A program made the translations under genes and the position numbers. Below the pieces are notes generated by a model. It was not told where the DNA came from and ran no database searches. It saw only the letters and a program-made list of their open reading frames with translations. A DNA stretch of 64,000 nt from Bostrychus sinensis (taxonomy: Eukaryota; Chordata; Actinopteri; Gobiiformes; Eleotridae). The stretch's first letter is position 1, and every line of letters begins with the position of its first letter. The stretch covers positions 11,493,263 through 11,557,262 of the forward strand of contig CM036239.1 of NCBI GenBank assembly GCA_020698575.1, given 5' to 3'. Below are positions 24,501 through 36,725 of the stretch, in pieces.

Positions 24501-24889
24501 ATACATAATACATAATTTTTTTTTAAAGATATTTTTTGATAGGATAGAGAACAGTTTAAAGTGGAACTTTTGTTTTATCAGACAACAACTGCTTCAGATT
24601 CTGTGCTGGTATCATTTTCGGGACAATTAGGACAACAAAAGGACAACTGCTTAAGTTTTAGGACTCACGTATGATTTGGGATGTCTGGTTGAGCAGAATG
24701 TAGACTCAGCTTTGCTTTTATCTCTCTACAGTTCATTTGAAATCCTTCTGCACGTCTCTCACTGCTGAGTTGAGAGGGGAATGTCACGTGACAGCGGTGT
24801 AAAGTGGTATTGGTTGTTGGTATCCACCCAATTTTATGAATACGAGTACTTGGACATGGTATCGGGTATTCCTAATTAAGGTAAAAAAG

Positions 24890-25032
24890 TTACTGAGTTC
24901 TGCTTTAAAATTGTGGAGAGAGCAGGAGGCAATAGGCAAACAATACGGACTAGAATCCCACAACACCGAGGCAGGCTGTAGCTACCCTGCAAAAGCGCTG
25001 CAGGTCTACCACTGAGCCATACGGCAGCATCA
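24890..25032 (-). mobile_element. tRNA-derived SINE, about 200 bp from exon 3
   Basis: On the minus strand the head reads CCGTATGGCTCAGTGGTAGA, an A box matching the TRGYNNANNGG form. It is followed after about 50 bases by GGATTCTAGTCC, a B box with mismatches. This is the layout of a tRNA-derived SINE head. The A/T-rich tail (AAAGCAGAACTCAGTAAC) reaches to about 24890. It sits inside intron 3, just downstream of the exon 3 donor. Confidence 0.6.
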
Positions 25033-25227
25033 TAATAATGTACCCTAATGGATGCATTGCAGCACAAGTGGCACCTGTACACACTCCTTTGCAGGTGACA
25101 TGTAGTAGCATCAGTAATCACTTGTAATTTCTGTAAATTTGTGGAATTGGTGGTGTGATCTGAGTAATACATCCCATAATTTAAAATAGAGAAGCAAAAT
25201 AGTAGCAGCAGCAGCACATGGACTTAC

Positions 25228-25504
25228 CGTCACGCCGCTGTCGGTCTGTGTCTCCCTGTAGGTGAAGTTGCACACAGCCCAGGCCAGGTAGTAGGTGGAC
25301 ATGCGAGGGGTTCGGCTAAAGCGGTTGGTGACCCAGCCGTCCTCTTCCGCCAGCACGCTGCTCTCCACGGGCATGTTGGACAGAGAGGTGTACTGCGGGT
25401 CATGGCGCAGCGTCAGGGAGAACGTGGCCTTGTAGATCGGCTCGTCAAAGCAGGGGAAGGCCTTTCGAGCGTGGATTGGGCTGAACTGGGTCACTGCCAG
25501 GTAG
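25228..25504 (-). CDS. trhde: TRHDE exon 3 (N-terminal domain, M1 ARKAFPCFDEP motif)
   Basis: Third coding exon, 277 bp: the last base of codon 245 and codons 246-337. The acceptor is GCTCACACAG before CTACCTGGC; the donor is GTGACG before GTAAGT, leaving in phase 0. The protein carries the M1 signature block THARKAFPCFDEP-like (here IHARKAFPCFDEPIYKATF), then LSNMPVES, EEDGWVTNRF and MSTYYLAWAVCNFTYRET. These are the end of the N-terminal domain, just before the catalytic domain. NFT is a possible glycosylation site. The zinc-binding HEXXH and the exopeptidase motif lie in later exons that are not in this window. I found no candidate exon 4 (expected to begin like VRLYARPDA) between here and base 1, but a short exon could escape reading by eye. 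Confidence 0.95.
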
Positions 25505-26149
25505 CTGTGTGAGCAAAAAAAAAAAAAAAGAGAATTATTTTAGCATGATCTTCAAAGTCAAAATGCAGTTTCCACTTTGTCCACAATTGTTTATTTGCAC
25601 TGGGGTGGAAGGAAATATTGCAATATAGATTTTTCAGTGCATATATACATTGACTCCTCAACAGGTCAACATTAGAAGAGCTGCCAAGAGCAAAGACATG
25701 ACTCACTTAAGAACAAACACTCAGCTACTGTATGAAGAAGTGAGACATTATGTTTGTAAGAGCCAGGGCAAGTCATAATGCATTTGTATCCATGACAACT
25801 GCGTTTAAATGAATAAAATCCTTATGAGACCAAGAAATAATGGAATAAATCAAGCTGGCAAGAAAAAAAGTTAGTCAATAAGTACTCAGAAAACAGCAAA
25901 GGCAAAACAAAAACAAAAAAGTGGACAATACTTTTAAACACTGGTTCCAACAAAGTAACCTTTTTGTCCACAAACAAAAACACAATACGTGTTATTTAAC
26001 TGTAATAAACAGTGGGAGATTAAAGCAACGTTACATTACTTTATCTATCTGTATAGCCTGAACATCTTTGGAATTTGTTCTTTGATGTGAAACACTGAAA
26101 TAACTGCACAATTTGAAGTTGATTGGACAGATACACCACATCTCTCTTT

Positions 26150-26545
26150 GTTTTCTTTATGTTTATTGTTATTGGAGTTGCCTGGCCGGCTGGTGTGGCT
26201 TTGTTTATAGCCCCCCAGCTCAGCTCAGCTCAGTGTTGGAGTTCACCTCACTGAATGAGAGGGTTGCATCCCTGCGCCTTTGGGTAGAGGACAGGTCTCT
26301 CTGTGTGGTTTTGGCTTACTGGCCAAGTAGCCCACTTGGAGACCCTGGGAAGGGTGCTGGATGGTGCTACGACAGGGGACTTTATTGTTTTACCGAGGAA
26401 CTTCAATGCCCACGTGGGCAACAACTGTCACCTGGAGGTCCTGAAAGAGTTTGACTGCCTGTGCCACCTCTGCAGGGTCCACATATCGCCTCACCCTGCC
26501 ATTAGAGATACTAACCCCACACTAAATCAAAACCAGTGAAAAACA
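26150..26545 (+). mobile_element. Rex3 (RTE-clade) LINE endonuclease fragment
   Basis: One frame gives TSLNERVASLRLWVEDRSL, and a second frame gives LETLGRVLDGATTGDFIVL and RNFNAHVGN. Together these are the endonuclease segment of Rex3 (normally ...GDFNAHVGN), with a frameshift between them and the catalytic GDFN changed to PRNFN. It is a short broken copy in TRHDE intron 2. Confidence 0.8.
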
Positions 26546-28128
26546 GAAGATGATGAGGGGGAAAAATGTCAGTGGGCTTGACTATAAAACCATTCCTGTT
26601 TTGGATGTCGTCTTACTGGTGCTCCTCTTGTGCACCCGTTGTTAAATTAATTGACACCCAAGTAGCTGATACTGATGAACAATAACCTCAGTATCCCAAA
26701 GATTTCATTTACTTGATGCTATACTCTAACTAAAACATGTTCCTTTAATTATTTTGAGCAGTGTAGGTAAACCCTGTTGACTACTGTTCCTCATATTTAC
26801 CAACATTATTCAATTATTTATTATTTACTATACCTTGGGCCCCACTCATAGCACTACCCCCACATTAACAAAGTGTTAATACACTGGCTACATGGGATGG
26901 GCTCTACAGAAACAATAGATTTAAAGGCTATCTTTAGCAGTTATCTAGTCACCTTTAGTTAGGACAACTCATCACCTACCTATAATTTACTAAAGTATGT
27001 TGTGTTCATATTTGTCTGGAATCACATCATGAATTTCAAAGCTAACTCCAGACAGAATATGTGATGGTGTAGTACAAGGAGGGCTCTGTCGTAGTCTTTG
27101 AACCGAGGAAACTTATCAAAGTGAAAATTTATAGAATTTATGGTGAAAGGATAATCCTCCAGAGAGTGAGTCGGCAGGTCGGCTCTCGGCTCACAGAAAA
27201 CTTTTGACAGTACTTTGCATTTCTGGTTTAAAAAAACACACTTCTGTACTGACATAATCCACAATAAACAGAGACTCCCTGTTCCCCTGTGATTTCCTTA
27301 AGCTCCACCGATTATTCTCATATCGTAGCTTTGTTACGTTCATCTGTCCGTCACCTGAGAGACAACATGGAAAAAGTTGACTTAGGAAAATAATCCTTAT
27401 GAAAACTTTGTTATCACTCTTGTGCATTTTACACAAGGTTTAGAGAGACGGCGACATGAAAGAAAGAAGGAATGGTGCAAGAAGAGGTAATGTAAAAGGT
27501 GTGCTGTCAGGATAAAAGCCCAAACGAATCATGTGAAAAGAGGTATACTATGTAAAGAATAAGAGTGATGAAGCCTGTCATAGCTGAGTTAAAATGAATG
27601 GAAACATAGCAGGGGAGATGGGATAGAGAAAGTGTACAGGCTCGGTATAGAGGGAGAGGAAAAGTTCCACAGACCAGGATGAAAGAAATAAGGGTATCAA
27701 TCACGAGGAAGAAGAAAAGAAGATAAAGCAAGGGGAAGACAGAAGCATGCGAAAAGAGAAAAGGAGAGAGAGAGAGAAGGAGGGGAGCTGGGACAAGGAT
27801 TAGAGCCAGACAAGAGCACTGTGTTGACAGAGGTGAATGCAAATAAGAACATTTAAATTAGGAGAAGATCAACTGAAAGACACAAGAAAGGAACTTTTTG
27901 ATCTTGAGAAAATAAAATAAAACAAGGGAACACGGATAATATTATGAAACACTATAAGTAACTCAGATAAATTTGCACCCAATAAAGAAGTCTGCAAATA
28001 CAGGCTGATCGAGACAATTTTAGTTCTGGCTCTGGTTCATTTCTAGAAACAGAAACTTAGTGAACTATTCCAACTTCAAACATGTAAAAAAAAAATACCT
28101 TAAAGAGAAATCCTACCATCCTACCAAC

Positions 28129-28356
28129 TAGAGGCTGTCACAATGGCTTCTGCTGAATTGACAAATAAATATGGGACACAATGACCATATTCTCTGTCAC
28201 CTGCACCTCTATTTCATCAGCTAAAGACGGGATAAGAGGGGCCCTTCAGTCACATGGTTGCCTGGACATGTGCCTGACAAAAAAACGGCAAGAATTGGCT
28301 AATGGTCAATTGTCTAAAAAATGCAAAAATTGTCTTGATATATTGGCTGACCTCTA
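28129..28356. mobile_element. 228-bp hAT element of family C with perfect target duplication
   Basis: Left TAGAGGCTGTCAC; right in reverse complement TAGAGGTCAGCCAATATATC, then TTTTTGCATTTTTTAGAC and AATTGACCATTAGCC, which match the left terminal region of element C at 22656. CTACCAAC flanks both sides exactly (28121-28128 and 28357-28364). Non-coding. Confidence 0.85.
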
Positions 28357-29774
28357 CTACCAACAAGCTCTTTATGAATATCCTACCGTACAAATGTATA
28401 CAAATGTAAGGTTTGGACAGGTTTACTGTTCCTTTCGACTTCTTTCTCTCCCCAGACTGCTCTGCTCTGATTGGTCAGGTGATCCACACTGCTGCGACTA
28501 AAATACTCAAAGTTTGTAGATGACTTCCACATTAAGTGACATGCACTTGCTCCAATGTTCTAGAAAGCTAAACACACTAAATTAGCAATACATTTTAAGA
28601 TGTTATAATTGCTTCACGTGACTGTGGCTTTTTACTCTTTTCTCACTGAATAAAAGCCAAAATGAAAGAAACAGCTCAAAATGTAATTGAAAATTTTTAG
28701 TTTTCACTTTATTAATTATAATTTGCTGTTGCTGTTCCAAAGGCCAAAATTAACCTGTGTGACTGTGATTTAAAGCCATTGATCCATCCAATTTCCCACC
28801 AGCTTGTCACTAAGCCACAGCCCTTTCTTGGCACTTTGTGGTGCCTTGTGATAATGCAGTGGTTGCCTAGTGCAGAGTGACAATGTGACAATTAAATTAT
28901 GATGGTAAGTCAAACTGAAACAATAGCAGGCTGGAAAGAAGTATGAAAATGGATGAGTGGAGGTGGAGTGGTCAGTGAAAGTGGTGAAGTGAAGGCTATG
29001 TGCCAGGGATGTGCAGGGATGAAGACAGGGGGACAAGGAGAAGGAGTTGGAGGAAGAGAAGGTGGAGAGTGATAAACAGTGGCCGCCCAAGATACAGTGA
29101 GGAGGAATAAAAGCGAAAGCCTGAGAGGAAGCAGATAAAGACAGAATCTATTAAGGCCAGAGGATGAGTCTGTCACACACACTGCATGATGCACTAAGCT
29201 CCACACAACCCTATATTACACACACACACACACTACTACATGACATCCTGCATGCTGCCAACACTCACCACTGCCAAGGTAACGCTTGTTGTCGCAGTAA
29301 TCCTGATTGACAACCAAGCCTAGAGCGTCGCCCTTGACAACCACAACACATGTAAGTAAGTATGATAGTGACAGCACCTCCACAGAGTGACCATGTCTGA
29401 AGCACTGGTTCTCAAATACTCCCATGATCAGCCCCCTAAAGTTTACAGAGAGACCAAACTCCCTGGCCACATGTAATCATTTCTGAGGTTGTAACGTGCA
29501 TGCACAACAAAAATCCCATGTACTGTACTGTGTTAAGCTCTTGGATATAAAGTTCTAACAATGATAACGTCAGAAAGAGTTTATAGACTGTGCTGTGCCT
29601 CTAGCATGAGAATAAAAAACGAATGACCTCCTGGATAACATTTCCTGAGCTGACATTGCTGTACAGCTTTCTTGAACCACAACTAGACCAATATTTTTAC
29701 AATTTTTACACTGAAATTGCATTTAGAGCTGTAATTGCATGACACACAAAGGTGAGGGGGGGGCTGTATTTTAG

Positions 29775-30296
29775 GGTATGTTCACACTTGCCATGTTTGG
29801 TTCACTTTCAGTCGAACTCTGGTGCGCTCCCTGGGAAAGTCCAGTTAATTTGAGCAGGTGGGAACACGCAATCAGACTCAGGTGCGCACCAAACAAGTGG
29901 CGCAAATGACGCGAATTGAGCGTTTGACGTGCGAGTCCTGCGAATAGGCGAAGACGCAAATCGGCGGATGAAGCGAACAATGCAGATTCGCATCCAACGC
30001 TCTGGTCATGGAAGTTGAAAAATTTGAACTTCAGCAAACATTTGCGGCGCGTTAACCAATCAGGGACCTGCTGTAGCAATGACGTGGTTACGTACGACGT
30101 AACAGGAGGGGATCCCTGCCTGTCCATGCTCATTTAGGAGTAGCCCTAGCGGCCATGCTCCTCATTTGACGTGATTGAAGCGTCCAATTTGCCTCATTCG
30201 CACGAATGACGCGAGTGAATTCAAAATGGTCACGCATCCAACTAGACGCGAATAACGCAAATTTGACGCCAGATTCGCGTCCAGTGTGAACGTACC
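29775..30296. mobile_element. CpG-rich MITE-like element (GGTATGTTCACACT ends)
   Basis: Left GGTATGTTCACACTTGCC and right, in reverse complement, GGTACGTTCACACTGGAC. The interior is rich in GACGCGAAT-type motifs in both orientations, unlike the AT-rich intron around it. A related GTTCA-rich stretch at 30605-30745 may belong to an outer partner. Open frames here are artefacts. Confidence 0.55.
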
Positions 30297-32749
30297 ACAC
30301 TCTTCACTGGGCATAGAAACATATGTGCATCTAACGTGACTATAAGAAAAAAAATACAAATTTAATATACTGTAAATAAAATGTATTTAAAGGGTTGTTA
30401 ACATTAGCAAACAAATGTAAAAATGCTGCTAAAGCAACACAAATTTCATATTAATCACCAGAGAGAGTTCACAAGGGTATTCAACCGAGATCACTGCTCT
30501 AAACATGGGATATATGGAGCTGAAGAGGCAGGCTTTTGACCAATAGATGAGCAGGGTTTCTTCTTTCCAATTTTCTCTCAGTAAATATTGACGCACTCCC
30601 CCTACAGGCGAAGGATATCACTGCTCACTCAGTTCAGTTCATTTGACAGAGCTCAATGTGAACTTGAACTGGACCAAAGAGATCGTCAGCACAGGTGCGG
30701 ACTTTTGTCTTGAAGCGCACCAGGAAGTGGCCCCAGTCATCTCACTGGGGCTGCTGGGGTACTGTATTCTTTACAACATCACAAAATGTATTAAGAAGTA
30801 CAAGTTTGAAACATGATTATACTAATAAAAATGTATGGCTTTTATCAGCGCACATCTATAAATAAAAATTCTAAGAAATTCCGAGAGGTGTTCATGTGAC
30901 CACAGAGTGATTGGATCAGAAAATGCCTGAACTTCTATTACACTGAAAGCTGTGACAGAAAACTCATGCATGGATTCATGGGTTGGCCATTCAGAGAAAT
31001 GAGAGAAATGGAAATTACATTATTTCCTGCTGTAATGTTTGCCATTATCTTGTCTGGAGATCCCACAGAAAGTGAGAAGAAACACATGAATGGCAAGCCA
31101 CACACTCAGCCACAGAGGGACAGAAACACATCTCATTTAGATTCACAGATGCGACTGACTGAGAAACTGTTGAGTCAGGTGCTTCACCAAACATTTGTGT
31201 GAGTGCCAAGAAAAATTGCATTTTATATTAATCACACACAAACACATCTCTTCATAAGTGTCAGCTCAGATTGCAATGCTATGCTTTTCATTGAAACACT
31301 GCAGTGCTTATGCTTCTGCAGCTATAGTTTTACACAGGAAGTCGCTAAAGAGGCTGATTCATCATCTTTTCCATCGCATATGCAAGTGATGGAGGATACA
31401 GCAGGAGGAGGGGACCTGGCTTTGTTCACTCAGATTTCAATCCTCCTTTATTTAGAGGACGAGAGTGGATCAAAATAGATGTGATAAGGGCAAACTAAAC
31501 ACAATAAGGAATCATTTCAGTTCCTGCTTGTGAGTAACAACGCATAAATAGTCTACTTAAACACTGATTAGACACTAACAACACGCTTAAGTAATGTGTT
31601 GTTTTAATGTTTGCACACGTCTGAATTTAGTACAGTCAACCATGTTGTTGGTAATTGCCGCCATCTAAATGAATAGAAATATTACACTGAAATGATAGCA
31701 ATTAGGATTTACATCAAATGTACTGGCAGCTTAGCATGTAATCTAAACTAAATTAAAGTTAAATGCAATATAGCTCTGACTTAACAAAGCATCACATGGA
31801 ATTTTGTTTAGGTGAATGCAAACTTGTGTTTATGATTTGAAATGAAAATAATAGAAAAAGAGAGGCAATGTTTTGTGTGTTTTTGTTTTCCGCTGGGCAC
31901 TTTTGAGGCAAATTTCAATAGACTTCTTTGATACAAGTGAATTGTCAATATTATGTGATTCCTGTTTTACAGACTTTTCCCTGCAAAAGTGTGGCCTCTC
32001 TCAACCCCTCAATACAAACTAATGCCATGCAGTAACACATTCATTCACACATCCAGATGAGTAGTGAGTCTAGAAATTAACAGGTCGATTTGGGGCTCAT
32101 CTGACCTCAGAGTATCAGGTCTTTCTCTTGTCAGATACGACATCTTTGATCTTTAAAGACCTCCATTACACAGCAGTCTGTCCTCAATACCTGTCCACCA
32201 GGGCTCATGTGCACAGTGCCAGGGCTTAGTGAACAATTGCATTTATTAAGCTGCTTCAGCTGGCTGCCATGTTAGATAGGTTACCCTTTGACACACATGC
32301 TGTGCAGAGCGGTATTGATCTGAAACCTCTCATCTGTGCACTAGATTAGTCTATCAGAATGTGAGGGCTAGCGATGAATCAGCTCACCTTCATTAGGCAG
32401 CTGTCTGTTGTTAACACTCATGCCTTTGTTGCTCATCGTGTTGTGGGTCGTTAGCTGCTCTAGCACTCATTAACTATCATAGCTCTGCTTGTTATAGAAA
32501 GACCTAAATTCCTCAAAGCTATGAACAAACAGCCTATAGAGATAGGTATCTGTTAATATTACTGCCAGAAATAGCCACTGGTGACTGCAACACATGCTTT
32601 CTTTTTTTCTTCTTTTCCTATAACATCTTCAGCAGCATCAACAGTGCCCCAGATGTGCCCCCATCTTCCTGCACCTCTCAGGTCGGACTTGGGTCCTTTT
32701 CCTACACAGCCAGCTGATGCTTTATTCCATAGCCTCTGATAATGACTGT

Positions 32750-33250
32750 GTCTACACATACTAAAAAACTCTTATTAGTTAACTGTTATTAATCTGAATA
32801 TGAGCATACTCCACATAAAACATTGCCATGTAAACACAGTTTCAGAATGACCTCAATTAGATTAAGGTCACATTCAGATTAAGCCTTGAGTGGAGTGTTC
32901 TGATCTAATTATTATTATTGAGCCATGGAAACACCTTTCTCACATTATTGCTTGTTTTCACCTTTTTAGCCAAAGTTACCAGTGGCTTTGTGACTGATAA
33001 AAATCTTCATACTCCAAGAGAAAACATGCAAAGTGCTATTCTTCTTTGCAAAACAAGCTAGACAACTGATGCATTTTATCTCTCATATACTGCATTAGCA
33101 CAACATTTTAAAACTCTAACAAGCTCACACTTTTAACATATAAATGGAAATATTCCAATTCCAGTAACACATGTAAACACCTCTGAGCATCAGCTTAATG
33201 TGTGTGGACCTCAATTTGAGTATGATGTGCCATGTAAACGCGCTGATAGA
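32750..33250. repeat. Possible decayed MITE region
   Basis: CCATGTAAACACAG at about 32827 and CCATGTAAACGCGC at about 33230, together with repeated CTCAATT/ATTAAGGTCA blocks, look like pieces of a decayed interspersed element. Boundaries and class cannot be given. Confidence 0.3.
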
Positions 33251-33539
33251 TTTGATGGTTGGGTCTTATATCAGTGTCCCAACAGGAGCCACAGTCTGTT
33301 TCTGATGTGGTTTTGGTCTACATACTTCTCTTCTATATGCTTTATTTCACATTTTCCAAATTCCAAGGCTATTGACAGCTATTGGTTTGCAAAGTTTTAT
33401 AAATGCTCTGGACGTCAGACAAAACAACTGTAGTATTTGGATAGTAGATTCCTAAAAGAAACCAAAAGAATACTGAACATGTACGGACTGAGATAAATGG
33501 CAGAGCTATTGAGAGAGTAGAGTTTGTAAAAATGTCTGG

Positions 33540-34370
33540 GATTTTTTTTATTGATGAATGCTTAACTTTTAGAAAGCATATATGTCGGCTTGTTTCTCTA
33601 GTTGAGACACTTTCTTCCTCTTCAATCTCTTCTCCTTTAAACCATTGTAATGTCATATGGTGTAAAACATATCCAAGCTACCTAGAAAAATTACAGATCT
33701 TACAGAAGAAAGTTATATATATAGCTATATTGTGGGTTAAACGCTCCCTCTCATCCTCTTTTATATAATAAAAACTTCTGAAGCATGTACTGATGTAGTA
33801 TTTAGACTCAATGACAGACTCAGTCATCTCATTCCAATTTATCTTCCCACTCAACACAAGGGCAAAACAACTCATAAAAGGCAAAAAAAAAAAAAAAAAA
33901 AAAAAAAAAGGAAATTGAAATACGTTTTAGTGTAACAAAAGGTAAAGGTCCACAAATTTGGAATAAGACTGACACCACTATAAAAGAATCAACATCTCTG
34001 TCTATTTTTAAAGAGAGATTAAAACAAAAATTGCTATTAAATGATGTTAAATTCTAAACCCAGTATGGCTGATGGGTTCCAATGAAGTAAACTTTGTATG
34101 TTATAGTTGTATGTGTATGTGTGTATTCATTTTAATTCTGAATCAATATCTGATTAATGTTTATAAATTAATGTTTAGGGTTTTAGGTCAGAGATAGAAT
34201 AATGTGTTAGGTATTTGTTTATGTATGTCTATTAAATGTCTGGGCCCTGTTTACAAGCTCTGGAGCTTCTGGGGAATCCCATTTTACAAAAATTATATTG
34301 AAGAACATTAATTGTGCTTTGCATATTGCATGTTTTGTAAATAAATAAATAAATGAAATAAAAATGAAAG
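33540..34370 (+). mobile_element. LINE fragment, C-terminal reverse transcriptase region and 3' tail
   Basis: Pieces NHCNVIWCKTYPSYLEKLQ and LQKKVIYIAI fit the region after the reverse transcriptase core of non-LTR elements. After an A-tract (about 33884-33909) come GPQIWNKTDTTIKES and SIFKERLKQKLLL, the usual C-terminal end, then a 3' tail finishing in TAAATAAATAAATG. The frame is shifted at the A-tract. The clade is not certain. Confidence 0.65.
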
Positions 34371-35145
34371 ATTTATGCAGCAACCCACAGCATAGCATGG
34401 CAGATTATTATGAAGTACGATTTGCTGCTGCATTTCTTACACTCCAAAGCATTCGGGTGGTTCATAACAACGTGAAACTGTGGACACTCTGGCCCGTTTC
34501 CTATACATTAGCTGGGTATTGATGTGTCTCTTTATAACCCGCTCTATGATGTCACAGAGAGCAGGACCGCAGAAAGCAGGTCAGTGGACTTTATGATGGA
34601 TTGCGTCGAGTGTCTGGCTTGACTGGGAGATCTCACCGCTCAGCTCACTGTTACATCATGTGCATTAATTGAAGTGATACTGACACTGGCTATTTATTTA
34701 TTTATTTGTTGCAGGAATGTCAGTCTGCTCCCACTGACTCTTGACGTAAATACAAAGACATCAACCAGAAGCCTATACCAGACTTCTATTCTACATGCTG
34801 CTCTTTGGCCCCTCTCTTGCAGCGCCCTGCCATCTGACATCTGGTTATGTAAGGTCAATAATAAATAAGTAGCCGAGTGCATGTTTTGAAACAACCTGCA
34901 TCTGCATCAGCTTGTAAAAATAAAACTTCCTCCCTGTTTTACAGAGTTAGCTATGGACTTGTAATAATAATATGCTAATAAACCACAGTTTAAGCCTTAA
35001 TTGGCCTCACAGTTGAATGCACAGGGTGATCAGACGTGCAAAGTTAAATAAGTTAAATATAGAGCACCAGGAAATAGTTACTGGATGTAACTCCAGTTCT
35101 CTGAATATACGTGGCCCCAGTATGTTACATTGCTGTCTAGTGGTA

Positions 35146-35580
35146 ACCTGGCAAATCCCAGATTGATCTAAAATTGGCAAAGAGTCGCTAATGTTATATC
35201 AATCTGGAATGGCTCCTGTTGAAAATATTTGCAAATATTTGCCAGTATACTACTTTCAGTAGAATACTGGGAGGTGATTGGATAAAGCATCAGCTCCGTG
35301 GCTAAACAACAAACTGCTACAACAGTAAAACAACACAATAAAGATGTTTTTGTAAATGTAGAGCAGCATACCTTTTGTTTTTCCGCATTGCCATGTTGTT
35401 ACCAGTATCGCTAAAAGTGCTTGTTGTTGTCAGCAAACCTAAACCCTGCCCACTCACAGCAGTACTGCCACCACAGGACCGGACCCAAATGGATCAGCGG
35501 GAGCAGGACAAGCTGGATTTTGTGAATTTGTAAACTCACAAATTTCAAAACAACCCAGCTTACTGTGCATGTTAAGTTTA
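35146..35580 (+). repeat. Interspersed repeat, copy 2 of the family at 7134-7350
   Basis: Shares TAACCTGGCAAA, CAGCAGTACTGCCAC, CAGGACAAG and GATTTTGTGAATTTGT with the copy near 7.2 kb, with about 200 bp of extra sequence between the first two blocks. Unclassified. Confidence 0.55.
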
Positions 35581-36539
35581 GTGGCCTATTAAAAGATAAA
35601 TAACACAGTGCTCCATTAGTTTGCAATAATTAATGACCATCCATAGGTCATAGGAAACATCATATTTCAATCATAGGCTGAACAGCTTTTGTACATTGAA
35701 ATAATTTGCAGCACTTTATAGATATAAATTTTGTGTTTTTGGCAACAATTGGCTCTTTGGATCCAAAACGTTGCAGACCTGGCCTATACCATAAATCATA
35801 TATCACATTATTTGTATGTTAATGTTTGATATGAAGGGTGCACAAAGTCAATGTAATGTCCTCTTAATACGTGGAAACCCAGTGAATGTTTGTGTGTGCT
35901 GGCTAATTAATTCACCCTCTAGAATTTAAGCACTGAAGCTCAGCCTGGGGTTTAGTCACTCTGGATATTAAGCAAATCTCACGGTGCGACTAGTGTGTGT
36001 GTTAGCATTAGCTGCACCGCTGCATCCAGCTAATCCTTAAGCTAACAGTGCACTCTCACTCTTACACACTCACACAGTATTTAATATGGGTACAGTGTTT
36101 AATATGGGCATAGTATTTAATATGGGCAGTAGACATCCCTGAAGAGTCTGTTTCCTGAATTTAATTTCAATTCATAAAAGTGATCAGCAGTGGTTTGGCT
36201 GACTTTGTCTTTGATTTGTGGTCTTCAGATGATCACATTGATACAAAACACAACCACAAGCACCACAAGCACCGTGAAACTAGATACAACACTAGATTGT
36301 CAATATGTTTTTTTGGATTGTTTGCCTATTTTTGATGGGACAGGAGCAAAAAAACATAAAAACAATAACTGTTGGAGTTGGAGAAGCAAGATGGCTGAGT
36401 ATAATGAGGTGCCCATTGTTGGGTGAACCACTAAAGTGTAAGAACGTAGAGAAAAATGTATTAATTTACTATTTTATTATTGACACAGTATGTATTTTAA
36501 TAGACAGAGAGCACTGGTGGTTTGACTGACTTTTCCGCA

Positions 36540-36640
36540 ACACTACTACTACTATTACTACTACTATTACTACTACTATTACTACTGTTACTACTGTTAC
36601 TACTGTTACTACTGTTACTACTGTTACTACTGTTACTACT
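36540..36640. repeat. (TAC)n/(TACTGT)n microsatellite
   Basis: About 100 bp of ACTACTATT and TACTGTTAC repeats. Poly-Leu, poly-Ser and poly-Val open frames here follow from the 3-bp period. Confidence 0.95.
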
Positions 36641-36725
36641 GGATATGTCTTCACTCCACCGCCCCAGGCTGCAGAGCCCTGAGCAACTCAGACAGAGCAT
36701 GCACAGGAAGTTTGTGTGATGTAAG

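Larger units (their letters stand above)
21015..24689. mobile_element. Inserted hAT-like element B (GTGACCAGAC ends)
   Basis: The left terminal region has GGTGACCAGACG, then GACAGTCCTGAATTATAAGC and AGTTGTCCTGAATGTTGGC. The right region in reverse complement has ACCAGACATCCC, then GAGTCCTAAAACTTAAGC and AGTTGTCCTTTTGTTGTCC. The match over about 90 bp identifies a pair of long inverted ends. The left end resembles the element at 9893-10369. Flanks TCAGCAAA and TGAGCAGA share 6 of 8 bases. It interrupts the BED finger and itself contains elements C and D. Confidence 0.65.
19221..24874 (+). mobile_element. Outermost hAT element of a nested block, with BED-finger relic
   Basis: The left end is GGGATGCACCAACACCAGTAC. 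Left subterminal sequence (20811-20935: CCTATACCATGTGCATGT, CCACGTGACGTTCACCTCTC) has an imperfect inverted partner at about 24765-24870 (TATTCGTACT-type and GTCACGTGACATTCCCCTCTC in reverse complement). Between them is a truncated BED finger. The element is split by at least two large insertions (19249-20810 and 21015-24689), which themselves contain others. The outer boundaries are approximate and no target duplication could be read. Confidence 0.6.
1..25227 (-). other. trhde: TRHDE intron 3 (partial, leaves the window)
   Basis: It begins at the GTAAGT donor after exon 3 and continues past base 1, so the intron is at least 25.2 kb. It is dominated by minisatellite and transposon remnants. 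Stretches without a recognised element are 440-2810, 5000-6190, 6890-7130, 7400-7900, 8000-8820, 11320-12360, 14400-15350 and 16800-18700. Within 440-2810 there are only A/T tracts and unassigned AT-rich sequence. Confidence 0.8.

Noticed and set aside
27022..27436. Two overlapping 80-codon minus frames as a possible TRHDE exon or separate gene
   Set aside because: No similarity to TRHDE between exons 2 and 3, which already join in frame; no recognisable domain.
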